64,000 nt of DNA from Chloroflexota bacterium (GCA_004347695.1 SLTK01000007.1:722823-786822); one strand, 5' to 3'; counted from the stretch's first letter, positions 24,552-35,000 are shown. A program made the numbers and translations. Notes: a model not told the origin generated them from the letters alone.

Positions 24552-24995
24552 TTAGGCCATCACCTCCTTTAAGAACATCATTACGGCCTGCCCGGTGATC
24601 ACCTGGCGGGCGTCCTGGTTGTTGCAGGTTGTTTTTAAGGTTATCAAGTGTTTTTCGGACTGCCAGGCAGTCACTTCCACCACGGCGGTAATCGTATCGC
24701 CGATAAATATCGGCCCGAGATATTCGATTTGCTGGCTCAGACAAATTACACCCGGGCCGGGCAGCCGGGTGTTCAGCACGGCTGAAATCAACCCGGAAGC
24801 TAAAAGGGGGTGGGCAGTGCGCTGTCCGTAGCGAGTCTGGCGGGCATACTCAGCGTCAACATGCAGCGGGTTAAAATCACCCGTCACGCCGGCCAGGGTG
24901 GCAACGTCGGCTTCGGTGATCGTTTTCGAGAAGCTGGCGCGGCTGCCTGGAGCGCAGCGGTTGTCAGCAGAGGGCCGGCTGAAGCTGTCAGTCAT
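24552..24995 (-). CDS. MaoC-like enoyl-CoA hydratase
   Basis: The 147-residue single-hotdog protein has the (R)-hydratase motif as DVATLAGVTGDFNPLHVDAEYA, with the catalytic Asp and His of the DxNPxH pattern. It should hydrate a 2-enoyl-CoA or dehydrate a 3-hydroxyacyl-CoA. The start is set at 24995 (MTDSFS) because the first residues then match the family and the ATG overlaps the stop of the upstream hydrolase (24988), a coupling sign. The reading can be extended to 25154 but only by a non-conserved tail. It sits in the acyl-CoA enzyme block before the importer. Confidence 0.88.
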   Translation of the reverse strand: MTDSFSRPSADNRCAPGSRASFSKTITEADVATLAGVTGDFNPLHVDAEYARQTRYGQRTAHPLLASGLISAVLNTRLPGPGVICLSQQIEYLGPIFIGDTITAVVEVTAWQSEKHLITLKTTCNNQDARQVITGQAVMMFLKEVMA

Positions 24996-25800
24996 TCCAC
25001 TGCTCCACAAAACCCAACACCTGCGTGTTGAAGATTGCCGGTTTCTCCAGGCAAAGCGCATGCCCGGAGCCGGGTACCACCACCAACTGCGCACCGGGGA
25101 TTTCCCGGGCGATAACTTCGGAATACATGCGCGGTTTGAGAATGTCCAACTCACCCACCAGCACCAGGGTTGGCGCAGTGATGCGGTGCAGTTCAGCGGT
25201 TATATCCAGCCGCTGGAAACAATCGAACAATTCCAGTACGGCGTCCATGTCCAGTTGAGCATAGCGCGCGCCGGCGGCTGTGACTGCTGCACGATTGGCA
25301 TCGATATAAGCTGACGAGAAATTGAGCGGGTAGGTAACCTCGAAGAGCAGTTGCGGGTCGCGGGCGCGGGCAGCCGCAATCCACGCGTCGATCAGCCCTT
25401 TCAACACCGGCTCAGAGTGGCTGACCGACGATGAAACGATGAGCGAGCGGGTCATGTGCGGATATTTCAGGGCAAAGGTCAGGCTGATCTCCCCGCCGTA
25501 GGATATGCCGCCGATATGCGCCAGGGGGATGTTCAGGGCGGTCAACAGGGCGGCCAGGTCGTCAGCGTGCTGCTCCATCGTGTAGGGCCCTGCCGGGTGC
25601 TGAGACTGCCACATCCCGCGGCAATCATACAGCAGCAGGCGATGATGGCGAGACAGCGCGGCTTTTTGCAGTCCCCAGCTGGCAGTGCTCATCAGCACGC
25701 CGTTGGACAGCACGATCACCTCGTCCCCCGCAGAATCGCCGTCGGTCGGGCTGAGCAGCTCGTAATACAGTTCCACCCCGTTGACCCTGATTTTTGGCAT
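24988..25800 (-). CDS. Alpha/beta hydrolase (3-oxoadipate enol-lactonase-like)
   Basis: A 270-residue alpha/beta hydrolase. The oxyanion region is VIVLSNGVLMST, the nucleophile elbow GGISYGGEISL (Ser), the acid probably Asp in LVGELDILKP and the His in PGSGHALCLEKP. The general sequence and length resemble PcaD-type enol-lactonases and similar C-C or ester hydrolases. It could open a lactone or cleave a diketone in the pathway encoded by its neighbours. Stop overlaps the MaoC start. Confidence 0.85.
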   Translation of the reverse strand: MPKIRVNGVELYYELLSPTDGDSAGDEVIVLSNGVLMSTASWGLQKAALSRHHRLLLYDCRGMWQSQHPAGPYTMEQHADDLAALLTALNIPLAHIGGISYGGEISLTFALKYPHMTRSLIVSSSVSHSEPVLKGLIDAWIAAARARDPQLLFEVTYPLNFSSAYIDANRAAVTAAGARYAQLDMDAVLELFDCFQRLDITAELHRITAPTLVLVGELDILKPRMYSEVIAREIPGAQLVVVPGSGHALCLEKPAIFNTQVLGFVEQWND

Positions 25801-25806
25801 AAGCCT

Positions 25807-26220
25807 TTAGGCCTTAAACCCCAGGAATACTTTTTTGCTTTCGCCTTCACCGCGCTCGAAGAATTCAGCCGTAAGTGGGGAGCCAATTTGAATGGTCTCC
25901 GGATGGGCAATGTCCACCCCAAAGATTTGAGCCGAAATCCGCGGGCCTTCTTCCAGATCAACAATGCCGGCGCAATACGGATTTTTACTGTCATACCCGG
26001 CATTCTTCATGAAGGTTGGGCCAAAATAAATGACTGTGTAAGCCGCCAGTTTGCCCTTGCCCGAGAATTCGAGCGATTCCATCTCGCTGCTGTGGCAGTG
26101 ACTGCACAATGCCCGCGGGGGCAGAAAGGTATGGCCGCACTTTTTGCAGCGCGAGCCCATCAATTTCTTTTCGGCCAGTTGAGCGTTATAAGCGGTGCTT
26201 GTAAAATCGAAGTCGCTCAT
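25807..26220 (-). CDS. DUF35 zinc-ribbon/OB-fold protein
   Basis: The 137-residue product has a zinc ribbon CKKCGHTFLPPRALCSHC followed by an OB fold (GKLAAYTVIYFGP, YCAGIVDLEEGPRISAQIFG). DUF35 proteins dock onto thiolases and HMG-CoA synthase-type enzymes. In archaea they bridge the two and channel acetoacetyl-CoA. Here it starts immediately after the stop of an SCPx-type thiolase (5 bases), the expected partner. I set the start at 26220 (MSDFDF), since the longer reading lies inside the thiolase gene. Confidence 0.92.
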   Translation of the reverse strand: MSDFDFTSTAYNAQLAEKKLMGSRCKKCGHTFLPPRALCSHCHSSEMESLEFSGKGKLAAYTVIYFGPTFMKNAGYDSKNPYCAGIVDLEEGPRISAQIFGVDIAHPETIQIGSPLTAEFFERGEGESKKVFLGFKA

Positions 26221-26224
26221 CGGT

Positions 26225-27487
26225 TTACCTCCGCTCGAAGATATTGACCACACAGGTTTGACCCGTGCCGCCAACGTTATGCGTCATACCGACGCCGGGG
26301 CTGCCCGGCAACTGGCGTTCGCCAGCCGACCCGCGTAGCTGGTGGAAGATTTCCACCACCTGCCCAACGCCTGAGGCGCCAACCGGATGGCCTTTTGATT
26401 TCAGCCCGCCGGAGGAATTAACCGGGCGCGCGCCGCCGCGGGTCGTCAACCCATCTTCAGCCGCTTTCCAGCCCTCTCCTGGCTTGAAAAAACCGAGATC
26501 CTCAGTGGCTACAATTTCGGCGATGGTGAAGCAGTCATGCACTTCCACCGCCTTGATATCCGCCGGGGTAACGCCCGCCATCTCGTAGGCAATCTGCCCG
26601 GCCTTTTTGGCTGCCGGCAGCGATGTCAGGGTCGAACGGCCATGCAAGGCAGTGTCGCTGGCCTGGCCGGTGCCGATGAGGTGCAGCGGGGCATCGGTAT
26701 ATTGCCGGGCTATATCTTCACTGACCAGCAGGACCGACGCTGCGCCGTCGGAGACGGGCGAGCAATCGAACAACCGCAGCGGCCAGGCGATTTGCGGATT
26801 GGCAGCCGCGTCATGCAGAAAATCCAGCTCGGTAACCCAGGTTGGCACCGGTTTGCCTTTGCGGGCGGCGCTGGCCTTGCGCGCCTCCATGATGGCGGAA
26901 ATTCGCTGCCCAAACTGCGCTTTAGGGTTGAGGGCACCGTGTTCGTGATTTTTAATACCGACCTGCAGGAGCGTCTCGGGGGTCATGCCATATTCGTGCA
27001 TGTAAACGGTGGCAATCGCGGCATACATTCCGGGAAAAGTGAACCCCGCCGGAATTTCATAGGTGACGTCAGCGGCAGTTGCCAGAGCGTCGGTAGCGCC
27101 GTCGGTGGTCAGGCCAGTCATTTTCTCGATGCCGCCCACCAGCACCACATCGTACAGGCCGGAAGCAATCGCCAGGATGCCCTGACGCAGCGCCAGACTG
27201 CCGCTGGCGCAGGCGCCCTCCACGCGAGTGGCTGGCACCGGGGTCAAACCCACCCAATCGGTCATAATCGGTGCGGTGTGGCCCTGGCCTTCGAATAATT
27301 CACTGGAAAAGTTGCCGATATAGGCCGCTTCCACGGCGGCCGGGTCAAACCCTTTATCCAGCGAGGCAGTCATTTCCTGGTAGGCCTCCACGAATAGCTC
27401 GCGGGTGTTTTTCCCGGGGAAGGCGCCAAACTTGCTCATCCCGGCTCCCACGAGCGCTACTCCACGGCCTAATTTACGTTCCGTCAT
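26225..27487 (-). CDS. SCPx/lipid-transfer-type thiolase
   Basis: A 420-residue thiolase of the SCP2-thiolase branch. The nucleophilic cysteine is in VEGACASGSLALRQG and the second active-site segment is SGGLKSKGHPVGASG. The VLVGGIEKMTG signature and HDCFTIAEI region are also present. It should cleave a 3-ketoacyl-CoA or condense acyl-CoAs. The DUF35 gene follows directly, as in complexes that need both. The start at 27487 opens MTERKLGRGVALVGAGMSKFG, the usual family start. Confidence 0.92.
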   Translation of the reverse strand: MTERKLGRGVALVGAGMSKFGAFPGKNTRELFVEAYQEMTASLDKGFDPAAVEAAYIGNFSSELFEGQGHTAPIMTDWVGLTPVPATRVEGACASGSLALRQGILAIASGLYDVVLVGGIEKMTGLTTDGATDALATAADVTYEIPAGFTFPGMYAAIATVYMHEYGMTPETLLQVGIKNHEHGALNPKAQFGQRISAIMEARKASAARKGKPVPTWVTELDFLHDAAANPQIAWPLRLFDCSPVSDGAASVLLVSEDIARQYTDAPLHLIGTGQASDTALHGRSTLTSLPAAKKAGQIAYEMAGVTPADIKAVEVHDCFTIAEIVATEDLGFFKPGEGWKAAEDGLTTRGGARPVNSSGGLKSKGHPVGASGVGQVVEIFHQLRGSAGERQLPGSPGVGMTHNVGGTGQTCVVNIFERR

Positions 27488-27514
27488 CGATTCGCTCCTG
27501 TTTTGAAGAATAAA

Positions 27515-28582
27515 TCATCCCGCTTTACGCAGGAAGGCGTGGAATAAAGCATTGAACTCTGCCGGTTTTTCGATGTGGGGGCTGTGGGCGGCGTTCTGGA
27601 TGACATGCTCCTCAAACGCCCCACCGTTGGCAGCGTACTTTTGCAGCACGTCGCGTGTCTGCTGGATCATGGGCTGCGGCGGAGCAATTTCATCGCCCGG
27701 CCAGCCTGGCACATAGCCGAGCTTGCCAAGCGCAGCAATATCGAACATCGAGTTATCCGCCACGATCATGTCGTGACTGCCGCGTACCCACAGCACCGGC
27801 GGTTTGACCGCAGTCTGGATCAGGTCGGCGGCATCGTGGGGGTGATACTTCAACGACCAGGCGTTGACCGGGCCAAGCAGGCCGGGCGCAACATTAGGCC
27901 AATTAGCAGACGGCGTGAAATCGCCGGGATAGCGGTCAGCGCCGGTCTTTTCCATCAGCGCAGCGGTGAGAAAATCTTCTTCGCGCGGTGAGCGGAACGG
28001 CGCAACATAGTAGAAGGCATTGATCACATTGCGCGGTGAGTTGGCGTCATCTGCGCTGCGATCCTGAATGGTAATGCGTCGCACAAATTCGGGATTGACC
28101 ACCCCGCCGCCGGACCCGGCATAATCGTCAAATAACGGCGTGCCTTCCACGCCGCGCGTGCCGCCAAACCCGTAAGGTGAGACCGGGCAAATCAAGGTGG
28201 CTGAAAGAACGCGCCCGGGGTGATCAGCGATAAATCGATAGATGGTACCGCAACCCGCCGACCAGCCAACCAGATGGGCTTTTTCGATCTTGAGCGCATC
28301 CATCAGCTCTGCCAGGTCATCCACCCAGTCGCGGTAACCGCGGGTAGCGTCGATCAGCTTGTCCTCCGTCCAGCCGTAGCCGCGCATATCCACGGCAATA
28401 CCGCGGAATCCGGCCGGGAGCGCCAGCATCATTTCTTCGAAATACAGCGCCGCTGAGAAATTGCCGTGCAAAAAGATGACCGGAACGCCTTCCGCAGCGC
28501 CGCTGACGAGCACATGCTGCTTCAAACGCGGAGTGTCGATGACGCGGGAGGTAATGCCAGGTAAAGGATTCGGTTTATCCAT
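27515..28582 (-). CDS. Alpha/beta hydrolase
   Basis: The 355-residue protein has the oxyanion loop VIFLHGNFSAAL, an elbow VGWSAGCGTIYRF with a GxSxG nucleophile and a C-terminal His in IQNAAHSPHIEKP. The acid is probably Asp in VRGSHDMIVAD. A VDMRGYGWTED segment fits the haloalkane-dehalogenase/C-C hydrolase-like superfamily. It lies between the CoA-transferase and the thiolase genes. The actual substrate cannot be told. Confidence 0.85.
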   Translation of the reverse strand: MDKPNPLPGITSRVIDTPRLKQHVLVSGAAEGVPVIFLHGNFSAALYFEEMMLALPAGFRGIAVDMRGYGWTEDKLIDATRGYRDWVDDLAELMDALKIEKAHLVGWSAGCGTIYRFIADHPGRVLSATLICPVSPYGFGGTRGVEGTPLFDDYAGSGGGVVNPEFVRRITIQDRSADDANSPRNVINAFYYVAPFRSPREEDFLTAALMEKTGADRYPGDFTPSANWPNVAPGLLGPVNAWSLKYHPHDAADLIQTAVKPPVLWVRGSHDMIVADNSMFDIAALGKLGYVPGWPGDEIAPPQPMIQQTRDVLQKYAANGGAFEEHVIQNAAHSPHIEKPAEFNALFHAFLRKAG

Positions 28583-28612
28583 CGCTTATTCTCCTTCCAA
28601 CAAAACCTTGTT

Positions 28613-29950
28613 TTAACCAGGCAGGGTTGCACCGGCAACCACAACCCGTGGGACGATTCCCAGCCGGTGTGCTTCTTCGCGCAGCCAGCCACGGAAATCC
28701 GGATGGGCGATCTGGATCAACGCCTCCATCCGGTCGCGCACGCACAGGCCTTTCAGTTCGGCAACGCCATATTCGGTCACGATGGTATCCACGTCCTGGC
28801 TTGGCACGGTGACTTCAGCGCCTTCGGCCAGGATCGGCACGATGGTTGAGATTTGCCCGTCGCGGGCGGTGGAACGCAGCGCAATAATGCCGCGACCGCC
28901 TTCCGAGAGTTGGGCGCCGCGATGCGTGTCCAGTTGACCGCCGGTTCCGCTGAAATGCTTGTAACCAATGCTCTGCGAGCATACCTGCCCAAAAATATCC
29001 ACCTGCAAGGCGGTGTTGACGCTGATCATTTTGTAATTGCGGCCTACCACGTTCGGGTCATTGGTCACCTTACCCTGCTGGAATTCGACCCCCAGGTTCA
29101 TGTTAATGAAATCGTAGAGTTTCTGGGTGCCGAGCGCAAAGGCGCCCACCATTTTTCCCTTCCACAGGCTCTTACGCTTATTGGTGACCACGCCAGCCTC
29201 GTACAGATCGACCATACCGTCGGTAAACATTTCGGTATGCACGCCCAGATCGCGCCGGTTCATCAAAAACGGTGTGATGGCATTGGGGATGCCGCCGATG
29301 CCCAATTGTAGGGTCGAGCCGTCCTCGATTAGATCGGCAATGTACCCGCCAATCTGGCGCTCGGCGTCGGATGGGGGTACAGACGGGAGTTGATAGAGTG
29401 GAACGTGGTTTTCCACCACAACATCCACATCGCTGACATGAATCTGCGTGTCACCGAGGGTGTAAGGCAGGTTCTCATTGATTTCCAGCACAACCAGGTC
29501 GGCTGCTTCGATCAGTTGTTTTTCCACCACCAGGCCGAGCGACAGCGACATAAAGCCGCGGCTGTCCGGCGGCGTGGCCGTACCCCAGAAGATGTTCAAA
29601 TTCCCTTTAGTGGCAGCCAGTTTATCGCTCGAGGCGCGGTGCAAATTATTCGGGGTATAGGACATGCGCCCCATGGGGTGCGATTTGCGGTCAGCCACGC
29701 CGTAAAACCAATTTTCGGTAAAAAAATGCGGGACGACCGCCGGGTTGGTGTTGAAATCGTAAGGGCGCATGGGCAGGCACACCCAAATTTTGATGTCGTC
29801 CAACCGGTCAGCGTGCCGTCCCAGTTCAGCCAGCAAGCCAGGCGGCTCGGAGGCAGCCATTGCCACCCCAATCGTCTGGCCGGATTGGACCAGGGCGACG
29901 GCTTCGGGAATGGTCATCCGTTTTTGTTGGTAGAGAACCTTGGGATCCAT
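28613..29950 (-). CDS. Acetyl-CoA hydrolase/transferase family CoA-transferase
   Basis: A 445-residue family-I-like CoA-transferase related to 4-hydroxybutyrate and butyryl-CoA:acetate CoA-transferases. Landmarks are QTIGVAMAASEP near the N terminus, LQLGIGGIPNAI, a TEMFTDGMVDLYEAGVVTN segment and the C-terminal EYGVAELKGLCVRDRMEALI. A glutamate in the first of these regions is normally the CoA-accepting residue. It would load CoA onto the free acid entering the pathway. The start is set at 29950 (MDPKVL); the earlier reading overlaps the KASIII-like gene. Confidence 0.88.
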   Translation of the reverse strand: MDPKVLYQQKRMTIPEAVALVQSGQTIGVAMAASEPPGLLAELGRHADRLDDIKIWVCLPMRPYDFNTNPAVVPHFFTENWFYGVADRKSHPMGRMSYTPNNLHRASSDKLAATKGNLNIFWGTATPPDSRGFMSLSLGLVVEKQLIEAADLVVLEINENLPYTLGDTQIHVSDVDVVVENHVPLYQLPSVPPSDAERQIGGYIADLIEDGSTLQLGIGGIPNAITPFLMNRRDLGVHTEMFTDGMVDLYEAGVVTNKRKSLWKGKMVGAFALGTQKLYDFINMNLGVEFQQGKVTNDPNVVGRNYKMISVNTALQVDIFGQVCSQSIGYKHFSGTGGQLDTHRGAQLSEGGRGIIALRSTARDGQISTIVPILAEGAEVTVPSQDVDTIVTEYGVAELKGLCVRDRMEALIQIAHPDFRGWLREEAHRLGIVPRVVVAGATLPG

Positions 29951-29970
29951 AGGCAACTGTAACCTGTGAA

Positions 29971-30957
29971 TTAAGGCATGATGAAGGCTGAACCGGCCTG
30001 GTTGTAACCAACGCCGGAACCGACAAAGGTGACCAGGTCGCCCGATTTGATCTTGCCCTGTTTGCGGGCGTCGTCGAAGACCATCGGTACGCAAGCCGAA
30101 CCGGTGTAACCCCATTTATCCATAACCCAGTGCGATTTTTCGATGGGCATGCCGAGATCGTCCATCACCAGCTTGATGCTATTCAAACGCACCTGGGTAT
30201 AGAGCGCCATATCAACATCCTGCAGGTCGAACTTGCCGTTGGCTGCCAGCTCACGCATGCGGGCCGGCCAACCCAGGTGATTGACCTCCGGCGGGAACGG
30301 CGTGACCAGCTTGACAAAATGGCGCCCGGCCTCGACCGCCTCGGCTGTGACCGGTTCATAGGTCCCGCCGGCATAGATACCCCAGTTCTTATGATAGGAG
30401 CCGTCCGCAAAGAAGGTCGAGGTAACAAATCCGGGTTTGTCGGACACCGCCAGAATGGCTGCTCCCGCGCCGTCGCCATAGAAAAACGACATCACATCAT
30501 TCTGCCAGTCAGACAGCTTGTGCATCATGTAGGCGCCAACGACCATGACATATTTCATGTGTGGGCTGGTTGCCAGCAGACCGGCCGCGATATTCAAACC
30601 GGTCGGAAAGGAAGCGCAGGCGCAGCCGACATCGAAGGTGCCGGCCTTGACCGCGCCAAGTTTGTGCTGCACCACCACCGAGGTCGCCGGAGTGATGTAG
30701 TCGGGGCTGTCGGTGCCAAGCACAATCATATCCAGGTCGGATGGCTGCAGTCCGGCGTCTTTGAGCGCGGCTTTGCCCGCTTCCACCGCCAGATCAGATG
30801 TTGCCCAGTCATCCGGAGCATACCAGCGCGTGGTAATGCCGGAGGAAGCCTCGAATTTGTCGATCACCCCGCCAAATTTTTCGCGCATCGAGGCATTGGA
30901 ACGCTCAATGGGCGGAAGATAATGCCCTGTACCCACTATCGTAGCAAAACGTGACAT
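29971..30957 (-). CDS. 3-oxoacyl-ACP synthase III-like protein lacking catalytic His and Asn
   Basis: A 328-residue thiolase-fold protein with FabH order. The catalytic cysteine is kept in DVGCACASFPTGLN (the DxxxACAGF site) and the GDGAGAAIL motif is present. The FabH His is in a PHQAN motif, but here the aligned segment reads ALYTQVRLN, with Thr for His. The Asn of the HGNTS-like motif aligns with Tyr in DKWGYTGSAC. So Cys stays and both other residues of the Cys-His-Asn triad are lost. It lies between the SDR and the CoA-transferase. It is likely an acyl-transfer or HMG-CoA synthase-like branch, not a fatty-acid starter enzyme. Confidence 0.85.
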   Translation of the reverse strand: MSRFATIVGTGHYLPPIERSNASMREKFGGVIDKFEASSGITTRWYAPDDWATSDLAVEAGKAALKDAGLQPSDLDMIVLGTDSPDYITPATSVVVQHKLGAVKAGTFDVGCACASFPTGLNIAAGLLATSPHMKYVMVVGAYMMHKLSDWQNDVMSFFYGDGAGAAILAVSDKPGFVTSTFFADGSYHKNWGIYAGGTYEPVTAEAVEAGRHFVKLVTPFPPEVNHLGWPARMRELAANGKFDLQDVDMALYTQVRLNSIKLVMDDLGMPIEKSHWVMDKWGYTGSACVPMVFDDARKQGKIKSGDLVTFVGSGVGYNQAGSAFIMP

Positions 30958-30978
30958 ATCCTTTACTCCAGGTTTGGA

Positions 30979-31743
30979 TTAGGTGCCGATCACGATGCCG
31001 CCGTCCACGCTGATGGTCGCGCCGTGGACATAGCTGGCCTCGTCACTCGATAACCACAGGAAGGTATTGGCAATTTCAACCGGTTCGCCCAGGCGTCCAA
31101 GCGGCGTGCGCGAGCGCATGCCGGCCAGTACATCCTCAGGCATCTTCTGCACCATTTCGGTCATAATGAAGCCAGGAGCGACTGCATTGACGCGAATGCC
31201 GTAGCGCCCCAGTTCGCGCGCCCAGACTTTGGTGAAACCGATGACGCCGGCTTTGGTGGCAACATAATTGGTCTGGCCGATGTTGCCGTAAAGCCCGACG
31301 ACTGACGATGAATTGATGATCACGCCGCCGCCCTGCTTGATCATATACGGGGCGACCGCCTGGGCGCAGTTGAAGACGCCCTTCAGGTTGACATTCATCA
31401 CCAGGTCAAAAGCAGCCTCGTCCATCTGTTTGACCAGTTGACCATCCTTGACCTTCACGAACATGGCATCGCGGGTAATGCCGGCATTATTGATCAGAAC
31501 ATCGACCCGACCGTAGCGCGCAACCACACCGTCCACCCAGGCCTGAACTTCAGCCCGGTCAGCCACGTTGACGACCCAAAAACTGGCATCGGAGCCCAGT
31601 TCAGCAGCCAGCGTTTCGCCAGCCTCGCGATTGACATCGCAAATAACCACTTTGGCGCCCTCGCTGGCAAATCGCTGGGCAGTGACTTTTCCAATCCCGG
31701 CGGCTCCACCAGTGATCAGGCATACTTTATCCTTCAGTCGCAT
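30979..31743 (-). CDS. SDR-family 3-oxoacyl-CoA/ACP reductase
   Basis: A 254-residue classical short-chain dehydrogenase. NAD(P)-binding is [13 protein letters not shown], then LINNAG and the catalytic Ser in INSSSVVG, Tyr-x3-Lys in YVATKAGV. The D after the second beta strand (CDVNREAGE) suggests NAD preference. It resembles FabG. I set the start at 31743 (MRLKDKV), because AAAGGGATAG lies upstream of it; a further ATG at 31761 lacks a site. It is the first gene of the 14-gene minus-strand block, and its promoter is probably in 31744-32003. Confidence 0.9.
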   Translation of the reverse strand: MRLKDKVCLITGGAAGIGKVTAQRFASEGAKVVICDVNREAGETLAAELGSDASFWVVNVADRAEVQAWVDGVVARYGRVDVLINNAGITRDAMFVKVKDGQLVKQMDEAAFDLVMNVNLKGVFNCAQAVAPYMIKQGGGVIINSSSVVGLYGNIGQTNYVATKAGVIGFTKVWARELGRYGIRVNAVAPGFIMTEMVQKMPEDVLAGMRSRTPLGRLGEPVEIANTFLWLSSDEASYVHGATISVDGGIVIGT

Positions 31744-32003
31744 GTGCCTATCCCTTTCCATGAAGAAGAGGTCAAAATTGAAAATCGATTTTGGATTGAT
31801 TTGTGCGTTGGGTGAATTACTGTCGAACCGGCTTCAGGCGTCAGAATTGGCTTCCCCCACTCAGCAGCGGATAATTTCCAACCGGTTCAGGGCGCTTGTT
31901 TGCTTTCGGCCGTTGATTCTTGGTTCCATCCTGGCAAACATAAAGCCCAGTGGGACACTCAGATTTCTATCCTACCAAACCCCGGTTACAACGCAGTTAC
32001 AAA
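31744..32003 (-). promoter_or_regulatory. Upstream region of the acyl-CoA/Liv block
   Basis: This 260-base gap separates the MalT/BTAD gene from the first gene of the block. No clear -35/-10 pair stands out. AACCGG(C)TTCAGGCG at 31825-31839 and AACCGGTTCAGGGCG at 31879-31893 are near-identical direct repeats about five helical turns apart and could be regulator sites. That is a guess from position. Confidence 0.3.
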
Positions 32004-35000
32004 TCAGGGCTTTCGCCGGGGTTGCACCAAACTGGTTAGCAGTTGCTCTGTCTCATCAGAGGGATCGACACCCAGCTCTCTTTGCAGGCCATCGCGCAGG
32101 CGGTTGAAGGCCGCCTGTACCTGGGCCAGGTTACCTTTGCGGGCATGAGCCTGCATCAGGTGCCGGTAAGCGGGTTCCCACAGTGGATCGCGAGCCAGTG
32201 TCAGGTTGCTGGTCTGGATAACATCATCCCAGGCTTGCCGCTCGAGGTGCAGTTGCGCCAACCGGCCGGCAGCCGAAAGGTAAAGGTGACGCAAGCGTTC
32301 ACGCTCCCGCACTGTCCAATCCTCGTAACGGCATTCGGGCAGGTAGTCATCCTCGTACAGGCGTAAAGCGCTGCTCAGGCTTTCCATCTCCTGGTTTGCG
32401 CCAGACTTGACATTTGCAAACCTCTCGAAATCATCGACATCCACCCGAATGTGCGCGTCGGGATTCAGCCCATACATATTTTCATTGCGCACTGCAAAGA
32501 AGGCGGGCGCGGCGCGGGAACGCGCCGGTTCCAGCGCATGATTCAAGGCATTCAGGGCAACCTTGAAGTCGCGTTGGGCGGGGTCAGCCGGCAAATCCGG
32601 CCACAATTGGTCAACAATTTGATCGCGCAGCAGCCATTGCCCGCGGGTTGTGACCAGCAATTGGAATAATTGACGGGCCTTTTCCCGCTGCCAGTCGCCG
32701 GGGTTGATCAGCACGTCGCCGCGCCAGACCGCCATCGAACCCAGCGTGCGCACCCACAAAGTGTAGCCAGGGTGAGACTCATACCCGGCAGCATCCAAAC
32801 TCAGCAGCAGCCGGTGAACCAAATCCGGCGAAAACTTGCGTTTGCGCGCCTCCAACAGCAGCGGAATGGCGGCTTGCTCGTCTTTCAACCCCAGTAAAGA
32901 CTGACTGGTAAAGAGCATTTCATAACTGTACTGCTCGATTACCGGTAACAGTTCAGCGAAAATATCCATAGTGCCTTGAAGATTGCCGCCCCACCAGGCG
33001 TTGACTGCCCGCCAGAGCATGGCGGCGCTCCAACAGTACAAATCGCCAACGCGCTGCATTCCGGCAGCCGCCCGTGACAGCCAGCGCTCGGCTTTTTCAG
33101 CCATTCCGGCTAAAGCAAAGCTGGCACCCAGGGTGGTGCGCGCCAAATCACCGATCCATTCATCGCCAGCCATTTCAGCAATTTCATGAGCCTGGACGGC
33201 TTTTTTCTCAGCCGTCGCAATATCGCCGGCATAGCCGACCACCCGACTTAAACCCCATAAAGGCTCCACCCCCACCCTTGCCACTTTGAACGGATTCACC
33301 TGATCGATGGAGCGTTGGTAGTGGCGGGCCGCCTCTTCGCGGCGGTCCTGCGCCCAGGGTTGATGATGAATAATTTGCAGCGCATGTCCCAGCCGCATAT
33401 GCCCTACGGCCTCGACAAAGTCAGACTGAAGCTGCTGCCCTATTTCGATTCCATCGCGGGCACAGCGCTCGGCCAACTCGCCTTCACCCATCATGGCATG
33501 CACCAGAGAAAGCAAGAGCTGAGTCTCACGGTGAAACCGCTGCGGCCGCAGTTGACCGGCTTGCCGCTCTTCAGCAGCTTGCGCTTCCAGCAAGTTGCGT
33601 GCCTCGCTTAATCGGCCGGTTCGCAGCAGCCGCCGGCCTTCCAGGTAAACGTCATTTGGGCTGGTCTCTGCCCGCAGTAGTTGTGCTTCTCGATGCAGCG
33701 ATTCCGCCTGGTCGGGGTGTCCAAGATTGAGTTTGTTTTCGGCCAGTTGATCGAGCAGCGCAGCCACTTCAGGGCGGTGTTCCTGAGGTTCGAGCAGCCG
33801 CAGGGCTTCCTCCAGCAGTGCATCAGCTTTGAGCGGACGAATCGTATCCAGATAAACCTGGGCCTGGCCTTTCAACGCCTGGCTGCGGCCAAAGGCTTCG
33901 TTGCGCTGTTGAAAAATGGTATCGGCGGCAATAAAATGGTTCAGCGCAGAATCGAATTCAGCCCGTAACCGCAAGGCATCACCCATCAATAACTGCAAGT
34001 GAGGGTGAACTGCCAGCAGGGTTTCCGGCAGCCGTCCAATCCAGTACATCAAACTTTCCAGCCGACCGGTACGCACCATTTCCGGTCCAACCTGTTCCAG
34101 CAGGGAAGCAGCATCCTCCACCTGATTAGCTTTCAGCAAGTGGAATATAGTCTCTTCCCACCGGCCGGTCCCGGCAAAGTAACCGGCGGCCAGATGGTGC
34201 AATTCCGCTGCACGGCCAGTATCCTGCAGCAATCGGCTTTGGAGAAAATCCTGGAACAGCCGCTGGTAGCGATACGCATCCTCACCCATTGAATCCAGGA
34301 AGAGACCGTTCTCATGCAGGTGGCGCAAAATGCCCAGGCTGTCCGTGCTGCCGCGCAGTGCGTCACACACCGGTCCGTCCAATCGCCGCAGCACCGAGGT
34401 GGTGATCATAAAATCGCTCAGGTCATCCGGCAAATGCGCCAACACTTCCGGCGCAAGATAATCGAACAAACCCTCCAGGGTATCCGGCATATCAGCCAGC
34501 ACTTCCTGCAGCGTGCGTCCGGAACCGCGTTCCAGGCTTTGCCCCACCATCTGCAGCGCAATCACCCAGCCTTCGGTTTCCTCCGCCAGCAGCCGGGCTT
34601 GCTCAGCCGTAACCGGATGGCTCAGGTGGCTGCCAAAGAGTGATTCGATCTCTTCAGCGTTAAAAGCCAGGTCGATATGGCTGATGGTGTTCAAACTACC
34701 CTTGATGCGCCAGCGATTAAGGTCAAGGTGCAGAGGCATGACGCGGCTGGAGATAATCAGGTGTAAATGGGGCGGTAAATATTGAATCAACTGACTGACC
34801 AGTGCGCCTATTTCCGGCACATCCTGCACCAGATGATAATCATCGATGACAAGAAGCGCATCCGTAGTCAGATTGGCGGTCAGGGTGTTGAGCAGCGGAG
34901 TCAGGACTGCCGGCAGCGGCCGCCCGCCGTTTTCTTCCAACATTCGAAGGGCGTCCTCGCCGTAGGCATCATTGCGATGATGGAAAGCAGAGATCAGGTT

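Noticed and set aside
18661-31743. Anaerobic aromatic degradation (benzoyl-CoA) cluster
   Set aside because: No CoA ligase, reductase or ring-cleaving hydrolase typical of that pathway is present; only general acyl-CoA enzymes are seen.
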